Source of the DNA: an uncultured Verrucomicrobiota bacterium
GTDB taxonomy: Bacteria > Verrucomicrobiota > Verrucomicrobiia > Opitutales > Opitutaceae
Reading direction: 5' to 3'
Length of the DNA stretch: 64,000 bases
NCBI GenBank assembly: GCA_903904685.1
Contig: CAIVDS010000092.1
Location: forward strand, 1-64,000
The notes under the pieces: model-generated
The model's database searches: none
What the model was told of the DNA's origin: nothing
What the model saw: the letters and a program-made list of their open reading frames with translations, nothing else
Shown: positions 19,401-29,300 of the stretch, piece by piece
Layout: each line of letters opens with the position of its first letter
Position numbering within the stretch: position 1 is the stretch's first letter
Program-made: the position numbers and the translations under genes

Positions 19401-20661
19401 AGATGATCGAGCCCTCCAGATCGCAGCCGATGATCGGGCTGCCTCCCTCGGCAAAACCCCAGCCGAGATAGATTTTTTTGCCATCCGTCACCACGGCGTC
19501 CGGTTTGCCGTGATCGCCGCCCCAATCCGTCGTGGGGCCGTTGTTCCACGGGGTGTTGCCGCCTTGGTCTGCCCAGCCCCGCAAGGTGATCTGGAACGCC
19601 GGATGCGAGATGGCTTCCCATGTGTAAGCTCCTGGCTCAACGGGAGCGCTGGGCGTTTTGTAGCGGGGCGTCATCAGACCGTCCCATTTCACTTCGTGCG
19701 GGCCTTTTTCGTAGGAAGCTTCATTCAGAAGCTGGCGAATCACTTCACCCTTGGCGTTCTTGATGTTCAGGGAGACGTAACCGTCGGCGGGTGCGGTGAA
19801 GGAGATCGTCTTAAAGCCGGGCATTTCTTTCTTTTGGATCAATCCCGCCCAATCCGAAACGAGATAGCCGTCTTGGATTTTCACGGGGAATTCCCGTTCA
19901 TCGGAGAGCCGCACCGGAGCCAGCGCCAGGTGCCCGCTCTTTTGCAGAGCGCCTTCGCCCCACTGGTCGTAGGCACGGAAGGTAAAGACACGATCAGGGA
20001 CGGCTCCCGCCCGGAAGATATCGTGAATATTGGCGCGGCCACCCGGTCCCGCGGTGAAGTTCGGCTCAAGCGCCATGCGCAGACTGTCTCCGGCGACCAA
20101 TGCCCGGCCGCCGGTCGTCAGCAGCTTCCATGGGATGGCGATCTCCTGCGCATACCCCTTTCCATCCGCATCAATCAGGAAAATCTGCTTCGCACCGTTG
20201 TTGATGGTGTTGTTCAGACTGGGCCCCTTGAAATCCCGGTCATACTGCACACTGAGGACGCTGATTTCGTCCCGGTCGCGCCATGCCATCCAGTGCGAAA
20301 CCCGTTCTTCCGGCGTTTTGAACCCTGTGATAAAACGGATTTGCATACAGTCGCCCGCAAATCCGTGCCCCCCCTTGCTCGACTGGGTGTTGTTGAGCGG
20401 CGTTTGGTCCTTCACCTTTAGCAAGAGGTAAAGGTTTTCCTTGTCATACATCGCGTAAAAACTCACCGCGAACTGGTCCCGGAGCCGCTCCACATCATCA
20501 CAGGCGAAGATGCCACCGGAGAGGTCCCAGTCGTCGATTTTCCCATCGATAGTCACCGGACCGGGCGCGGGAACGATGCGCAGGACGTTGTTTTCCGTTT
20601 GCGTCGCCTGGAGCGTCCAAGGCAGCAGTGCGAGCAGGGCAAGCAGAGTTTGCTTTTTCAT
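16405..20661 (-). CDS. Giant secreted protein D: CBM9-like / FlgD-Ig / propeller / CBM9-like (1418 aa)
   Basis: The ATG at 20661 gives a good signal peptide (MKKQTLLALLALLPWTLQA); a TTG at 20679 is less likely. Residues about 28-235 form a CBM9-like domain (VTIDGKIDDWDLSGG, AMYDKENLYLLLKV). About 285-360 is FlgD-like (HEVKWDGLMTPRYK, VEPGAYTWEA) and about 380-1110 a propeller. It contains a helical, charged insertion at about 515-625 that E lacks and an EF-hand-type loop DINGDGKQDANE at 887-898. A second CBM9-like domain occupies about 1190-1418 (WDDQALYLAWDVTDNTPW). It lies 29 bases downstream of E and is clearly its paralogue. No enzymatic motif was recognised. I infer surface glycan capture, possibly bridging two sites through the two CBM9-like ends. 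Confidence 0.85.
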   Translation of the reverse strand: MKKQTLLALLALLPWTLQATQTENNVLRIVPAPGPVTIDGKIDDWDLSGGIFACDDVERLRDQFAVSFYAMYDKENLYLLLKVKDQTPLNNTQSSKGGHGFAGDCMQIRFITGFKTPEERVSHWMAWRDRDEISVLSVQYDRDFKGPSLNNTINNGAKQIFLIDADGKGYAQEIAIPWKLLTTGGRALVAGDSLRMALEPNFTAGPGGRANIHDIFRAGAVPDRVFTFRAYDQWGEGALQKSGHLALAPVRLSDEREFPVKIQDGYLVSDWAGLIQKKEMPGFKTISFTAPADGYVSLNIKNAKGEVIRQLLNEASYEKGPHEVKWDGLMTPRYKTPSAPVEPGAYTWEAISHPAFQITLRGWADQGGNTPWNNGPTTDWGGDHGKPDAVVTDGKKIYLGWGFAEGGSPIIGCDLEGSIIWKVGSGIESAEHLAIDGQTLFVLGNEAGSGRRLTRLRSKDGVYDDWEGRAGATIRINELWADKTDKAIWPVSANGMDAKNGKLYLTFSDQTFYPDDVADWKALVAKLTSGTDPLAQGIFSKVDARTTQRLKTFLEGKTPQEDAFRTWAGGPRFDTNVVRQLNALLESTNLSPGSDKLTPVARREANRNALEKALAPALRSRKTNFIAIADAKSGQVLKLVDAKYSQAIHALADGRVAFLADGAALMVLDPQIGMIKPLITGLDHATNFTCDAEGNFYVAVAGTDQQIKRFTAIGKPVGEIGKKSGHALVGKWEPDGIYSPAALAVDNVNKRLWVMEDDFYPKRVSVWDIGTGQLVKDFFGPAHYGASGGAINPLDPNIMVGIGCEWKLDPATGRAALTGILERFTHGFAAFCPAPNGRLYVAAITDFGVNHGPAGMRIFERVGEGDYRLRAEWKVDYGTQTTTVWSDINGDGKQDANEVTTLPYTLGIAGGNNWSANLNPYTLTVYGGVTDEQGAKFQAKTALRSNSDVKLTQTVFQKVYQFSLSGFTACGAPKWDLEHPKELAGVWSMDLRNASFGMLPSKDDRLLVTVEANDFKCYDLTQNSKLLWSYPNTFANVHGSHAAPPPVPGLTRGAFGLIGTFKTPETGTVWAINGNCGEWYLLNEKGYYLGHLFQGDSLKVHFPEKAVPGADMTNTPCGAGGEDFGGSLIQGIDGKVYVQCGDHSYRNVLVTGFEKVAAIGSGKVEIKPEEVVLARTQQEAQMQAAVGTKQIDVKRLTPTFTGNLNQDFKGVMQTSFQKNADSAVRVYTAWDDQALYLAWDVTDNTPWVNGATEAAQMYVGGDTVDFQFGSDTKASAKRSEAVAGDFRLSIGNFHGAPTAVLYRAVSQVKKPKSFTSGLVARYQMDYVDVVSEAKITAIIRPDKKGYIVEAAIPWLALGFTPVPGVKYHGDIGVTHGNAGGARTSLRTYLSNQETGLVNDVVYELKMVPKNWGDFVFEK

Positions 20662-20690
20662 GGGATTTTTAAAGGGCAATGCCGGGCAGA

Positions 20691-23600
20691 TTATTTTTCG
20701 AAGATGAATTCACCCCAGTTGAGCGGCTCGGGTCGCAGTTCGAAGACCACGTCGTCAACCAATCCAGTCTGTTGATTGGCCCAGTAGGTGCGCAACCGGG
20801 TGCGCACACCGGCGGGATCGCCATGGGTGACGCCGACATCGCCACGCAGGGTGAGCTTGGGCGTCGGCTTGATGCCGAGCGCGGCGAGGGGAATCGCCGC
20901 CTCGACGATGTAGCCCTTGCCGGCGTTCACCTTCACTTTGATATCCGCCTCGGCGATCACATCGACCCAGTCGACCTGCCAGTTCTGGACCACGCCGGAG
21001 CTGAAGGTGCGCGGTTTCTTCTGGTCGCTTACGAAACGGTAGAGCACCGCCGTGGGTTTGCCCTTATAGTTGCCGATGGAGAGGCGCAGATCGCCTTTCG
21101 CCGCTTTGGTGCGCTTGGCGTTGGCCGCAGGATCGGTGCCCAGTTGCAGATCAACGGTGTCGCCGCAAGCATACATCTGGGAGATGTCCTGGGCGCCGTT
21201 GACCCACGGGGTGGCGTCCTTGACCTGCCAGCCGATGTAGAGATTCGTGTCATCGTAAGCCAGTGCCGTGCGCACACTGGCGTCGTCGCTTTTCTGGTAG
21301 GAGAGGGGAGAGCAACCCTTGAAGTCCTGATCAAAGTTGCCGCCGAGGGTAATGGTCGCTTGGTGCACGACCAGAGAGCCACTGGAGGTCCCTTGGAGTG
21401 TTTGTTCGCGCAGTGTCAGCGCCTTCTTGGCATCGGCCTCGCTGATCTGCAACTTGCCGCCCGGGATGACGACAGTCTTCTCAAGTCCGGCAAGGGCGAC
21501 GTTCCATACTCCGGCTTTGCCCGCTTGAATATATACTTTTCCATCCTTGGCCTGTGTGATGGAACCGCCGAAATCCTCGCCCCCGCTGCCAGCAGGCAGG
21601 TTGGTCATATCGGAACCGGGGAGCGGGTTGGCAGGCCAGTTCCATTCGAAAACATTCCCGTTGAACAACCGGGTGACGAAGAATCCTTCGGAGCTAAGCA
21701 CCCACCATTCGCCAAGATTTCCATTGATCGCCCAGAAGCCGCCCACGCCCGGCAAATTGGCCGTTCCGACCGGCCCGAAAGCTCCGCGAAAGAGGCCAGC
21801 CTCCGGTGCCGGTGCAGCATGTGAGCCATGCACCTGGAAATACGGGTTGGGGTAGGTCCAGAGCAACTTGCCGCTGGTGAGTTCGAAGCAGTGCCAGAGG
21901 AAGCCCGCCGGGTGATCTTTCACCGCAAGGTTGATCAGGATGGTCCGGTTGTCGGCGCTTGGCATGGCGCAGCTGTAGTTGGTCTTGTAGCCCTCGCTCA
22001 TGGCGTCCGGCATGGTCTTGAGTTTCGAGAGATCGTATTTCGGCGCGCCGCCGGTGGTGAACCCATCCGGGGTGAGCGCCTTCAATTTCTTGTCCTGCGA
22101 ATCGAAGCCGTAGAAGGTCAAGTCTGGGCCAAGATTGAGTGACCAACTGTTGCTACCGGCACAGAAAAGTTTTTCAGGCAACTGCTGAACCTCCGTCGGT
22201 TGCCGCTGCCCATCCCCCTTCAGGTCGGTCCAGAGTTCCGTCCCTCCCTTATTGTTACTCAACTCCGCCCGCAGCGCATATTGGGCGTCGCCCAAGCGTT
22301 CCCAGACTTGGATGCTGCCGCTGCCATATGTCATCTTGTTGGTAACAAGATAGAGTTTGCCATTCGCGCCCTCGCGGAAAGTGGCGAATTCGTGATAACT
22401 CTTGTCAAAGGTGCCAAGGCAAACCGCAGGGCCGCCCTTGGGATCGATCCGCCATTCGCAACCTTCGCCGACCATCAGATCGGGGTCGCGCGGGTTGATC
22501 GCTCCCCCCGAAGCACCGTAATGAGTGGGTCCAAAATATTCCTTCAGCAGCGTTGTTTGGGCCGGAGCACCACCCAAGCCGTAGGACCAGACGCTCACCC
22601 GTTTTGGGGTTTTGTCGTGCTCCATCACCCAGAGCTTGCCCTTCGGATCTACCGCAATCCCGCTGGGCATCAGCATACGATTGGGCTGCCAGGGGCCGAT
22701 TTGGCGTCCGCCTTTTTCGCCGATGCGAGCGCCAATTTCCTTGCCGTCGGTTCCGAAGATGGCGACCTGATGATCCGGCTCGCCGAGGCTGACGACAATG
22801 CGCCCTTGGGGATCGATGGTGAGGGAACGCGGGTTGTGCAGGCCAGTAATAAGGGATTTGGAAGCGCCGCTGCCGAGATCGACCGTGCGCACTTCGTCGC
22901 CGCAAATAACATAGGCGGTCTTGGCATCCAGCACCTTGATCGCCGCCGCCAGTGGCAACGGGAAATGTTTCTGCATAGCACCGGTCGCACCATCGAGCAC
23001 CATCAATTGATTGTCGTCGGTGGTCGCGTAGAGCAGACCATCGTGGGCATCGAATCTAACTATGTGAGAAGCTCCAATGCCGGCGTCGGCCGGGCTCAGA
23101 ATATGGTTTTTGCGAGTAGGCCATGTTTGGTAAGCCCCGGTTTTTGCATCCACGCGGGTCATAAGCACCGGCGACTGACCGTGGGTGGTATGCAACACGT
23201 AAACGATGTCGCGATCCACGGCGATCACCTCGGGATCGGCTCCCCCGGTGGTGTTCTGCAGGCTCCAGATCAACTTGCCGTCAAAATCCGTGGCGATCAG
23301 ATGCCGTCCGCCTTCGGCTCCGTTGCAGGCAAGATACATGCGCTCGCCGTCGGTGACCACCGCGCTCGGCACGCCGTGGTCGCCCAACCAGAAGTCATAA
23401 GGGGTGGCCTGCCAAGGAGCCCGACCGCTAAATGAAGCCCATCCGCGCAGGCTGAGAGTGACGCCAGGATGGGCGATAGCCTTCCAGGTATAATTGCCCG
23501 CTGGCACCGGCTGGCCCGGGGTGCGGAAGGTGGCATCGGTCAGGCCGTCCCACTGCACTGTCACGGGCCCCTTCTCGCGAGCATCTTGATTAAGCAAATG

Positions 23601-24566
23601 GCGCACCACCGTGCCATTTTGATCGATCAGATTCAGCGAAACGTAGCCGTTCAAGGGCATGTCGAACGTGATGGGTTTGAAGCCCGGCCACTCAAAGCGG
23701 CGAACCAATCCGGTCCAATCCACCGTTGGCAATCCTTCGCGCATGTTCACCGGGAAACTGCGCCCATCGGCGACGCGCACCGGTTGCGGCTGGACCTTGC
23801 CTTTAGGTTCCAAGGTCGCCCAGCCCCAGTCCTTGAAGGCGCGGAAGGTGAATATCCGGTCTGGGGTCTTCGCGTCATCGGCGAAGATGTCCTTGATGGT
23901 GATCCGTCCGAATGCTCCCGCGGTAAAGTTGGGCTCGATGGTGAAGCGGAAACGCTCGCCGATTTTTGGAGCATGGCCTGCGGGGCTGAGCATCTTCCAA
24001 GGGATGGCGATTTCTTGCGCGTAGCCCTTGCCGCCGGCATCCACTTTGAACGCCTGCTTCACCCCTTGCTCGGCGGCGTTATCCAAGGCGGGCATCAGAT
24101 TGTTGTCTTTGGCCCCGTTGCCAGCGCCGGGACTGGAGCGTTCGACCACCGACCGGCCTTGGTTGTCACGCCAGGCATCCCACCAGGTGATGCTCTTTTC
24201 CGATGTGTCAGGATAAAGGATACAACGGAACTGGAAGCAGTCGCCATTGAAACCGTGTCCTCCGAGGGACTCGGGGTTGTTGAGCGGAGTGGGATCTTTC
24301 CAACGGGCCAGCAGATAGAGATTTTCGCTGTCATACATCGCGTGGACCCACACCGAGGAGTTGTCGCGCAAGTGTTCCAGTTCGCCGCAGGCGAAGACAC
24401 CGCCGCTGAGATCCCAGTCGGCATACTGGCCGTCGATCGCAACCGGCCCCGGTGAGGGGAGAACCCGCAAACCGTGGTTTTCGGTTTCGGTGGCAAACAG
24501 GGTCGTCGCAACAAGCACAGAGGCGAGCGCGACAAATCCGTGAAGGATATTGGATCGGGGTATCAT
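20691..24566 (-). CDS. Giant secreted protein E: CBM9-like / FlgD-Ig / propeller / CBM9-like (1291 aa)
   Basis: The frame stays open further upstream into the preceding gene, but the ATG at 24566 starts a proper signal peptide (ILHGFVALASVLVATTLFA) followed by TENHGLRVLPSPGPVAIDG, which aligns with the mature start of D. The order is N-terminal CBM9-like domain (AIDGQYADWDLSGG, AMYDSENLYLLARW), FlgD-like domain (TVQWDGLTDATFRTP, VPAGNYTWKA), propeller, and C-terminal CBM9-like domain (YDDTNLYIGWQVKDATPW). The EF-hand-type loop is degenerate here (DLKGDGQRQPTE, Lys at position 3). It lacks the helical insertion of D, which explains most of the length difference. It is 58 bases downstream of G. 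Predicted role: secreted or surface glycan binding. Confidence 0.84.
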   Translation of the reverse strand: MIPRSNILHGFVALASVLVATTLFATETENHGLRVLPSPGPVAIDGQYADWDLSGGVFACGELEHLRDNSSVWVHAMYDSENLYLLARWKDPTPLNNPESLGGHGFNGDCFQFRCILYPDTSEKSITWWDAWRDNQGRSVVERSSPGAGNGAKDNNLMPALDNAAEQGVKQAFKVDAGGKGYAQEIAIPWKMLSPAGHAPKIGERFRFTIEPNFTAGAFGRITIKDIFADDAKTPDRIFTFRAFKDWGWATLEPKGKVQPQPVRVADGRSFPVNMREGLPTVDWTGLVRRFEWPGFKPITFDMPLNGYVSLNLIDQNGTVVRHLLNQDAREKGPVTVQWDGLTDATFRTPGQPVPAGNYTWKAIAHPGVTLSLRGWASFSGRAPWQATPYDFWLGDHGVPSAVVTDGERMYLACNGAEGGRHLIATDFDGKLIWSLQNTTGGADPEVIAVDRDIVYVLHTTHGQSPVLMTRVDAKTGAYQTWPTRKNHILSPADAGIGASHIVRFDAHDGLLYATTDDNQLMVLDGATGAMQKHFPLPLAAAIKVLDAKTAYVICGDEVRTVDLGSGASKSLITGLHNPRSLTIDPQGRIVVSLGEPDHQVAIFGTDGKEIGARIGEKGGRQIGPWQPNRMLMPSGIAVDPKGKLWVMEHDKTPKRVSVWSYGLGGAPAQTTLLKEYFGPTHYGASGGAINPRDPDLMVGEGCEWRIDPKGGPAVCLGTFDKSYHEFATFREGANGKLYLVTNKMTYGSGSIQVWERLGDAQYALRAELSNNKGGTELWTDLKGDGQRQPTEVQQLPEKLFCAGSNSWSLNLGPDLTFYGFDSQDKKLKALTPDGFTTGGAPKYDLSKLKTMPDAMSEGYKTNYSCAMPSADNRTILINLAVKDHPAGFLWHCFELTSGKLLWTYPNPYFQVHGSHAAPAPEAGLFRGAFGPVGTANLPGVGGFWAINGNLGEWWVLSSEGFFVTRLFNGNVFEWNWPANPLPGSDMTNLPAGSGGEDFGGSITQAKDGKVYIQAGKAGVWNVALAGLEKTVVIPGGKLQISEADAKKALTLREQTLQGTSSGSLVVHQATITLGGNFDQDFKGCSPLSYQKSDDASVRTALAYDDTNLYIGWQVKDATPWVNGAQDISQMYACGDTVDLQLGTDPAANAKRTKAAKGDLRLSIGNYKGKPTAVLYRFVSDQKKPRTFSSGVVQNWQVDWVDVIAEADIKVKVNAGKGYIVEAAIPLAALGIKPTPKLTLRGDVGVTHGDPAGVRTRLRTYWANQQTGLVDDVVFELRPEPLNWGEFIFEK

Positions 24567-24624
24567 AAGATTGAGGGAGAAGGTTTGGAGAAATTCGGTA
24601 CTCTGGTCGGGCGGGGCTGGCGTC

Positions 24625-26343
24625 CTATTGGTCTTTGATCTGCAGCTTGACCAGGCGCTGGTTGCCGCTGTCGAAAACCACCGCTCTTTGACCGCGAGCG
24701 GCGATGACGCGCGGGGTATTGAGTTTTGAGAGATCGTCACCCGCTGCATCTTTCGCCCCAAAGGCGGCCAGTTCCCGACTCGAGGAGAGATCAAAGCAGA
24801 CAACGCGATGCCGCGCCGAATCGGAGACCCACAATTTCCCGGCGTCGGCGGAAAGCCATACGGGACCGGCGAATTGCTGGGCGGCGCCCGCCCCCCAGGT
24901 TTTCCAGCGGCGGGTTTCTTTCCAGCCGTCTCCGTCCCGTGCCAGCTCGATGACAAATCCATCCCCGGCAGCGACCAAGGTATCGCGGCCTGTCGCGGCG
25001 AGAGAGGTCCACTCTTTCACAGGCGTTGAGGTGAGAAATTGGACCGTACCAACGTCGCTCTGAAAGTCGCCGGTATTGGAAATATTGACCGCCGTCGCGT
25101 CGCCTTTCTTTTCAAGCACCAGCAAAATGGGACGCTTGTTCAATTCGATAACCGCCGCCGCCATTGCGTCCTTGGGCAGCGCCGTGGGTGTGTCGATGCG
25201 GTTGATGCGAACTTCCTTGTCCATTTTGCCGAATATCATGGCCGGCTGGCCCCACATCTGGCCATAGCCGACCACGACGTCGGAGTTCTGCGTCGTAGTG
25301 GCAAAAATATCGGGTTGCGGGATGCCGAAGTGCAACGGCGTGGCCGGGCCGTCGTTCCAATTCCAATTGCCGGATAGCCACCAAGTGCGGCCTTGGCTGT
25401 CGAGTGTCAGGGTGCGGCAGACAGGAATGGCGCCAATCCTTCGGAATGGATCAAAACGTTTCTCCTTCTCCTGCCATTTCAGCAGGTGCAGCGTGCCATA
25501 TATACCTGAGACGGCGAACAAGTCCGGTCCGGCCTTCGCCATTCCGCGAGGGTTCACGACTTCGGCCTGCTCGTCGACATGGCCGATGAACGACCCCGAA
25601 TTGCCGCCCAGCACGACGCCGGGAGCAGGTTGCCACTCCGCGTCAAAGCGTCGGAGTGTGCTGTGTCCGCTGGCGCCATAGACAAAGCCGCCCAGGAACT
25701 GCGTGCGCTCACCAGGAATCGTTCCCACCAAGGCGAGGCCGTCGGGAGCATTCGCATCGAGTCGGTGGGCTTTCCCATCCTGAATGATGAACACGGTCCC
25801 GTCGGGGCCCATGTCGATGCTGAATGGCTCTTTCTTCAAGGTCGCCACCGATTTTTTATCCCCAGCGGTGTTCACCAGAAACACCTCCGGGCCTTTGGAT
25901 GCGGCGATCCATCCGTCATGGCTGGAGAACGCAAGGTGCTCGGCCTCGATCTTCAAGGGAGTGGAAGGCGAACCCGCCGGAGCGTCGATGGAGAGCGTGT
26001 GAAGCCCTCCATCAAGACAGAGCAGGAGCGTGTCGCCCAAGATGGCGATGGAGTCCCGGTAGATATCCGGGCGGTCGCCGGGAATGCGATAGGCGGCGAG
26101 GAGGCGTCCATCGGCGGCATAACGGTTCAGCACACCTACGCCTCCGCGATCCCAAAATGCGCCATAACGGTCAACCACGACACCGAGTCCAGCGGCTGGT
26201 TTTACGCCGAAGCGGACAAGCGAGGCGCCCTGTTCACCGGAATTTCCAAGAATACCCGCACATTGAATGACGTCGGCGCGCAGCGGCAGGCCGGCGAAAC
26301 CGCATATTATCACGGCCAAAACGCTTTGAATCTGTTTTTTCAT
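24625..26343 (-). CDS. Secreted beta-propeller protein G without CBM9-like or FlgD parts (572 aa)
   Basis: The ATG at 26343 overlaps the stop of F (ATGA) and is preceded by a strong GGAGG about six bases upstream, one of the few clear ribosome-binding sites in the cluster. It also gives a signal peptide (MKKQIQSVLAVIICGFAG), so it is preferred to the longer frame starting at 26373. The mature protein is made of short beta-repeats (SIDMGPDGTVFIIQDGK, TLTLDSQGRTWWLSGNWN, QFAGPVWLSADAGKLWVSD) consistent with one or two NHL/YWTD-like propellers. There are no CBM9, FlgD or EF-hand elements, unlike its neighbours. Translational coupling to F suggests the two act together, perhaps as a stoichiometric partner. 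Specific function unknown. Confidence 0.8.
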   Translation of the reverse strand: MKKQIQSVLAVIICGFAGLPLRADVIQCAGILGNSGEQGASLVRFGVKPAAGLGVVVDRYGAFWDRGGVGVLNRYAADGRLLAAYRIPGDRPDIYRDSIAILGDTLLLCLDGGLHTLSIDAPAGSPSTPLKIEAEHLAFSSHDGWIAASKGPEVFLVNTAGDKKSVATLKKEPFSIDMGPDGTVFIIQDGKAHRLDANAPDGLALVGTIPGERTQFLGGFVYGASGHSTLRRFDAEWQPAPGVVLGGNSGSFIGHVDEQAEVVNPRGMAKAGPDLFAVSGIYGTLHLLKWQEKEKRFDPFRRIGAIPVCRTLTLDSQGRTWWLSGNWNWNDGPATPLHFGIPQPDIFATTTQNSDVVVGYGQMWGQPAMIFGKMDKEVRINRIDTPTALPKDAMAAAVIELNKRPILLVLEKKGDATAVNISNTGDFQSDVGTVQFLTSTPVKEWTSLAATGRDTLVAAGDGFVIELARDGDGWKETRRWKTWGAGAAQQFAGPVWLSADAGKLWVSDSARHRVVCFDLSSSRELAAFGAKDAAGDDLSKLNTPRVIAARGQRAVVFDSGNQRLVKLQIKDQ

Positions 26344-29300
26344 GGTGCAACCTCCAACATGACGTCGCCCCATAGGTTCGGGGTGAGCATGATTTCTCCC
26401 GGCACGTCGTTGACCAGCCCGGTGGCTTGGTTCGCCCAGTAGTTGCGGAAAATATTCGTCGTGCCTTCGGCGTCGCCGTAGATGACGCCGAAATCACACC
26501 GCAGAGGCTTGCCGATAGCGGCGGCGTCCAACCCCAACTCGCTCAGCGGCACCGCCGCTTTGACGAGGTAGGAATTCCCGCTGCGGGAGACGGCAATTCT
26601 GGCCGATTCGAGTTTCCTCACCGAATCTACTTTCTCGCTGCGCCACGGGCATTGGAAGACGACGCTGTCGATCGCTCCCGGCAGGCGATGACGGTAGAGC
26701 ACCGCGATGTTGCCACCCTGGAAGGGGGCGATGAGGAGGCGCAAATCGCCGGGGACGGGTGCGCTTCGCTTCGGGTTGGCTTTCGGGTCCGTGCTGATCT
26801 GCAGATCCACGCTGTCGCCAGTCTTGAAGAGCATCTGCCAATCCTTGCCGTTGTTGACCCATGGAGAGGCGTCTTTGACCGAGTATGAAAGATAAAGCGT
26901 TTTGCCATCGTGAGCCGCCCTCACCATCACGGGGAACTGCCCGCTGGGGCTCCACTGGACCACTGGATCGAGCGTCCATTCTCCCTGCTTCCCGTCCACC
27001 GCCGGAGCGACTTTGACAAACGGGATTCTGGCGCTGCGCACCGGAGCGGCTGCGGCCAGAATGCGCGTTTTGTTGCGCTCGGCGGCCGCGGCCTGTGCAG
27101 GCCTGACGGTCAGCAGCCCTTTATTGCGAACGGTTTCGCGCAGGCCATCGATACGATAGATCCGGTATTCGATGCCGCCGCCTTGGAAATAATAATTACC
27201 GTCGCTCTTGGAGCGCCCAAAGGTGCCGCCGAAACATTCTCCGCCGAGGATGCCGATACCACCGGCCTGCGGATTATTCATCAGGCGGCAGTCGGGGAAC
27301 ATTTCGTCCACATAGAGGCCGTCGGTCGTCATGACGAAGGCGCGCCCGTGGTTGCCGTTCATAAGGGTGACGTCGGCTTGGTCGTCCAGCGGAGCCACGC
27401 CAGAGAAGAAGAGGACGCCCTGGAGTTCGCCAGCCGTCGGCAGCGGTGAGGAGTGGGAACCGCCAACGCCCACCCAGCGGTTGGGAAAAGTCCAGAGCAG
27501 TCGCCCGTCGGGAGCGAAAGCCCGCATAGGGCTGCTGTTGAACAGAATGTTGTCGAAGCGGTCCACAGTGCTTTCTGCCGATTTGTCGTTGAGCGAGAGG
27601 TTTATCGGGCGGGCCGCTTTCACTGCTTCGTTGAGCGGCGGGTATTTTGGCGCGCCGCCCGGCCACCAGCCTTCGGGGCGCAACACGATCAATACGCTCT
27701 TGCCTGCGACAACTGCCGGAACCCGCATCGTCAAATTCTGGAAGTCATGGCTCCAGCCTGAGCCGGCAAAACTCTCGGCAGCAGTGGAAAATTCGATTTC
27801 ATCCGCCTGCATCTTGCCATCGCCATTCTTATCCACCCACAACATGCCGAACCCGTGGTCCGGTCTGCCGCGCGTGCCCGGCTGGTATTTCTGATCTGGG
27901 TAATCGCGGCTGAACGCATCCACAAATGCCTGCGGTGGATTCCAATTGTGCGCATAGGAATACTGATGCGCATCTGAGAGGCAAGCCAACGGCTTCAAGC
28001 TATTGTCCGGGAGTAATTCCTCAATGTAAGTCACCTTGCCGCAAGCGATGACGAACGTTCGTCCATCCTGCCGCCAAAAACGGTAGGTGCGCCCCTCTTC
28101 ACCACCCAGAATGGAAATCGGTTTGGCGGTTTTTGCGGCAAAATCGAGCTTGAACAGCACTCCCTGGCCGATCCAGTGCGTCGAATCCTCCGGGTCGAAT
28201 CCGCAGTTAGAAGATCCATAGGCCGTGGGCCCAAAAAACTCCTTCCACATGGTCTCCGTTTTCGGATCATAAGCGGCGAAGCGTTTCGGCTGCCAGCGTT
28301 CTGATTCCGTCACCCAAAGGTGCCCATCCGGCCCCAAAGCCAACCCTGCGGGATGGTGCAAGCGCAATGGGTCATACGGCCCCGCCTTCACCTCCGCCGA
28401 ACCCTGGGTGATACCTCCATCCTTGCCGATCTTGCCCACTGTTTTCCCGTTTCTGTCGAAGATATGCACTACATCCAATTGATCGTCGCTGATGTAAAAT
28501 TCCCCCTCTTTATCCACGGCCAATCCGGCAGGGATGCCTGTCAGCGTCACAATCTCCCGGCGGACCTGTCCTGTAGCGGGATCAATCTCCACCAACCGCT
28601 GCCCCGAGATGGCATAGAGGCCATTAGCCCCGGCGGCAAGAGCCACTGGATTCGCCAAGGGGAAAGCGCGACCGACTACTCCGGTTGCCGGATCGATTTC
28701 CAAAACTTCATTTTTGGATTGGTCGCCCAAATAGAGCTTGCCCTTGAAAAGAGCCAGACCCGCCATGGCAATCCGGTCGGGAGCTTTGTTGGGAGAACCG
28801 GGCCCCACCCGATAGGTGCCAAGGATTGCTGAACGGGCGGAGCGGGAATAATCGACGACGTTCCCCGTAACCAGATCGAATCGGAACAGGGTGATTGTGT
28901 TCTCCGCGCTCCAATTCGGCTTACTGCGATCTACTTTCTGGCCCCAGCCGGTGCCGTCGTAGGCGGCGTAGAGGTATTTTTCGTCGGCGGCTATCGCCAC
29001 GCGGTTCAAGCCATGGCCATTCGGGGCGATGTAACCGCGCACCAACTTGCCGTCCGGCTCAAGCTGGGAAATTTCATGGCCTCCCTCGCAAACCGATGCC
29101 CCTAGGAAAACATAGCGCCCATTGCTCGCCGCCGAGTGGAACGTGCCGTGGTTGGAGCCGGGCGCGTCACAAAAGGAGAATACGTATTGCGGCTTCAAAC
29201 CGGGGTGCGAAAGGGAGCGCCATTGGTATTTGCCGGGAGGCACCATGTCGCCGTTGTCGTTCGCGCCGTCCCAGACGATCCGGTGCGTTCCGGCGCTCAT

